DNA of 5,170 bases from Rhodospirillaceae bacterium. GTDB taxonomy: Bacteria; Pseudomonadota; Alphaproteobacteria; Rhodospirillales; Magnetovibrionaceae. The notes below the pieces were generated by a model. It saw only the letters and a list, made by a program, of their open reading frames with translations. It was not told the origin of the DNA and did not search any database. The DNA is taken from the NCBI GenBank assembly GCA_029881835.1, contig JAOULV010000122.1:1-5170 (forward strand). The letters are read 5' to 3'. The position numbers and the translations under genes are program-made. Positions 4,718 to 5,170 of this stretch are shown in pieces; position 1 is the stretch's first letter; every line of letters begins with the position of its first letter.

Positions 4718-5170
4718 TTGTTAAAGTCGCCTTTGTCGTCAAGATCGTCCAGGGCATCGGCAAAAAGCTCTTCCAAAATTTTTGCCATTTCATCCATATC
4801 GCGCCCTTGCGATGCGGCCCGGCGCAGGGCCGCAGATGGGCCGTGCAATAGCCTGCTGGCCAAAAGCCTTGTGGCTTTTTCGCCATCACCACCGGAATCT
4901 TGCATTGCCTGCTTGCGCGCATCTTCGAACAGGTTGCGCATTCTAACCAATACCGGGACGGCAACACGCTCGGCCAAGGAATTGAGAAAATTATCAACCT
5001 CTTCGGCCAGTATTAACAACGCTTCCGCCGCCTCGCCCTCGCGCCCGACGCGCCCTTTAAGGGCGACGCGCTCAAGGTCGCCAAGGCCATAAACAAATGC
5101 ATCGTCTAATTCTTCAACCGCCGGCTCAACATCGCCGGGCACGGCGGCATCAACAATAAATATTGGCCGT
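4714..5170 (-). CDS. hemA: Glutamyl-tRNA reductase, C-terminal part (5' end outside window)
   Basis: This is the last 151 residues of glutamyl-tRNA reductase, which uses NADPH to reduce glutamyl-tRNA(Glu) to glutamate-1-semialdehyde in the C5 route to heme. The frame enters from the right edge, so the catalytic domain and true start are not visible. What is seen: the end of the NADPH-binding domain (FIVDAAVPGDVEP, corresponding to the family's D-x-AVPRD-hydrophobic-x-P, with Gly where Arg is usual), then YGLGDLERV leading into the long spinal helix, and the dimerisation domain ending in RLLASRLLHGPSAALRRAA, equivalent to the family's NKLxHxPTxxLR block. A short acidic tail follows. The gene is not ALA synthase, which is also called hemA in many alphaproteobacteria. 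Its stop overlaps the prfA start by four bases, giving the hemA-prfA-prmC order known from E. coli. Confidence 0.9.
   Translation of the reverse strand, partial: RPIFIVDAAVPGDVEPAVEELDDAFVYGLGDLERVALKGRVGREGEAAEALLILAEEVDNFLNSLAERVAVPVLVRMRNLFEDARKQAMQDSGGDGEKATRLLASRLLHGPSAALRRAASQGRDMDEMAKILEELFADALDDLDDKGDFNK

Noticed and set aside
4714..5142. A separate 142-residue gene starting at GTG 5142
   Set aside because: The frame continues to the right edge, and the codons upstream (RPIFIVDAA) belong to the glutamyl-tRNA reductase domain, so the GTG is an internal valine.

Overview
The window is part of a bacterial chromosome of moderate GC content, probably from an alphaproteobacterium. It is densely packed with housekeeping genes. 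The strongest taxonomic marker is a DUF4167 protein, a family I know only from Alphaproteobacteria, lying between prmC and clpB as is common in that class. One feature does not fit the textbook picture: the cluster begins with the 3' part of hemA encoding glutamyl-tRNA reductase (C5 route to 5-aminolevulinate), whereas most alphaproteobacteria use ALA synthase. This suggests a lineage that kept or gained the C5 route. I cannot name the genus.

Layout, in transcription order on the minus strand from the right edge: hemA (C-terminal 151 residues, 5170-4714), prfA (release factor 1, 4717-3647, ATGA overlap with hemA), prmC (RF1/RF2 glutamine methyltransferase, 3645-2755, one base after prfA), a 282-bp gap with small inverted repeats but no convincing gene, then the DUF4167 gene (2472-1909). 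A MOSC-domain gene (1121-1885) is on the plus strand, convergent with the DUF4167 gene and divergent from clpB. clpB (989 to the left edge) is cut off after 329 codons, within its first AAA+ module.

Functionally, prfA and prmC form a substrate-enzyme pair: PrmC methylates the Gln of the RF1 GGQ loop. The hemA-prfA-prmC order matches the enterobacterial operon, and the overlap and one-base spacing point to one transcript with coupled translation. ClpB is the heat-shock disaggregase, and its upstream region has a plausible heat-shock-type promoter back to back with a sigma70-type promoter for the MOSC gene. The MOSC protein is probably a molybdenum-cofactor/sulfur-carrier type enzyme of the YcbX/mARC kind. 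The DUF4167 protein has no established function.

I found no mobile element, CRISPR array, tRNA, rRNA or clear rho-independent terminator. I do not see a convincing undescribed system. The points most worth a second look are the C5-type hemA in an alphaproteobacterial context, the Asn/Gln-rich DUF4167 protein, the TTG start of the MOSC gene behind homopolymer runs, and the structured gap between prmC and the DUF4167 gene.
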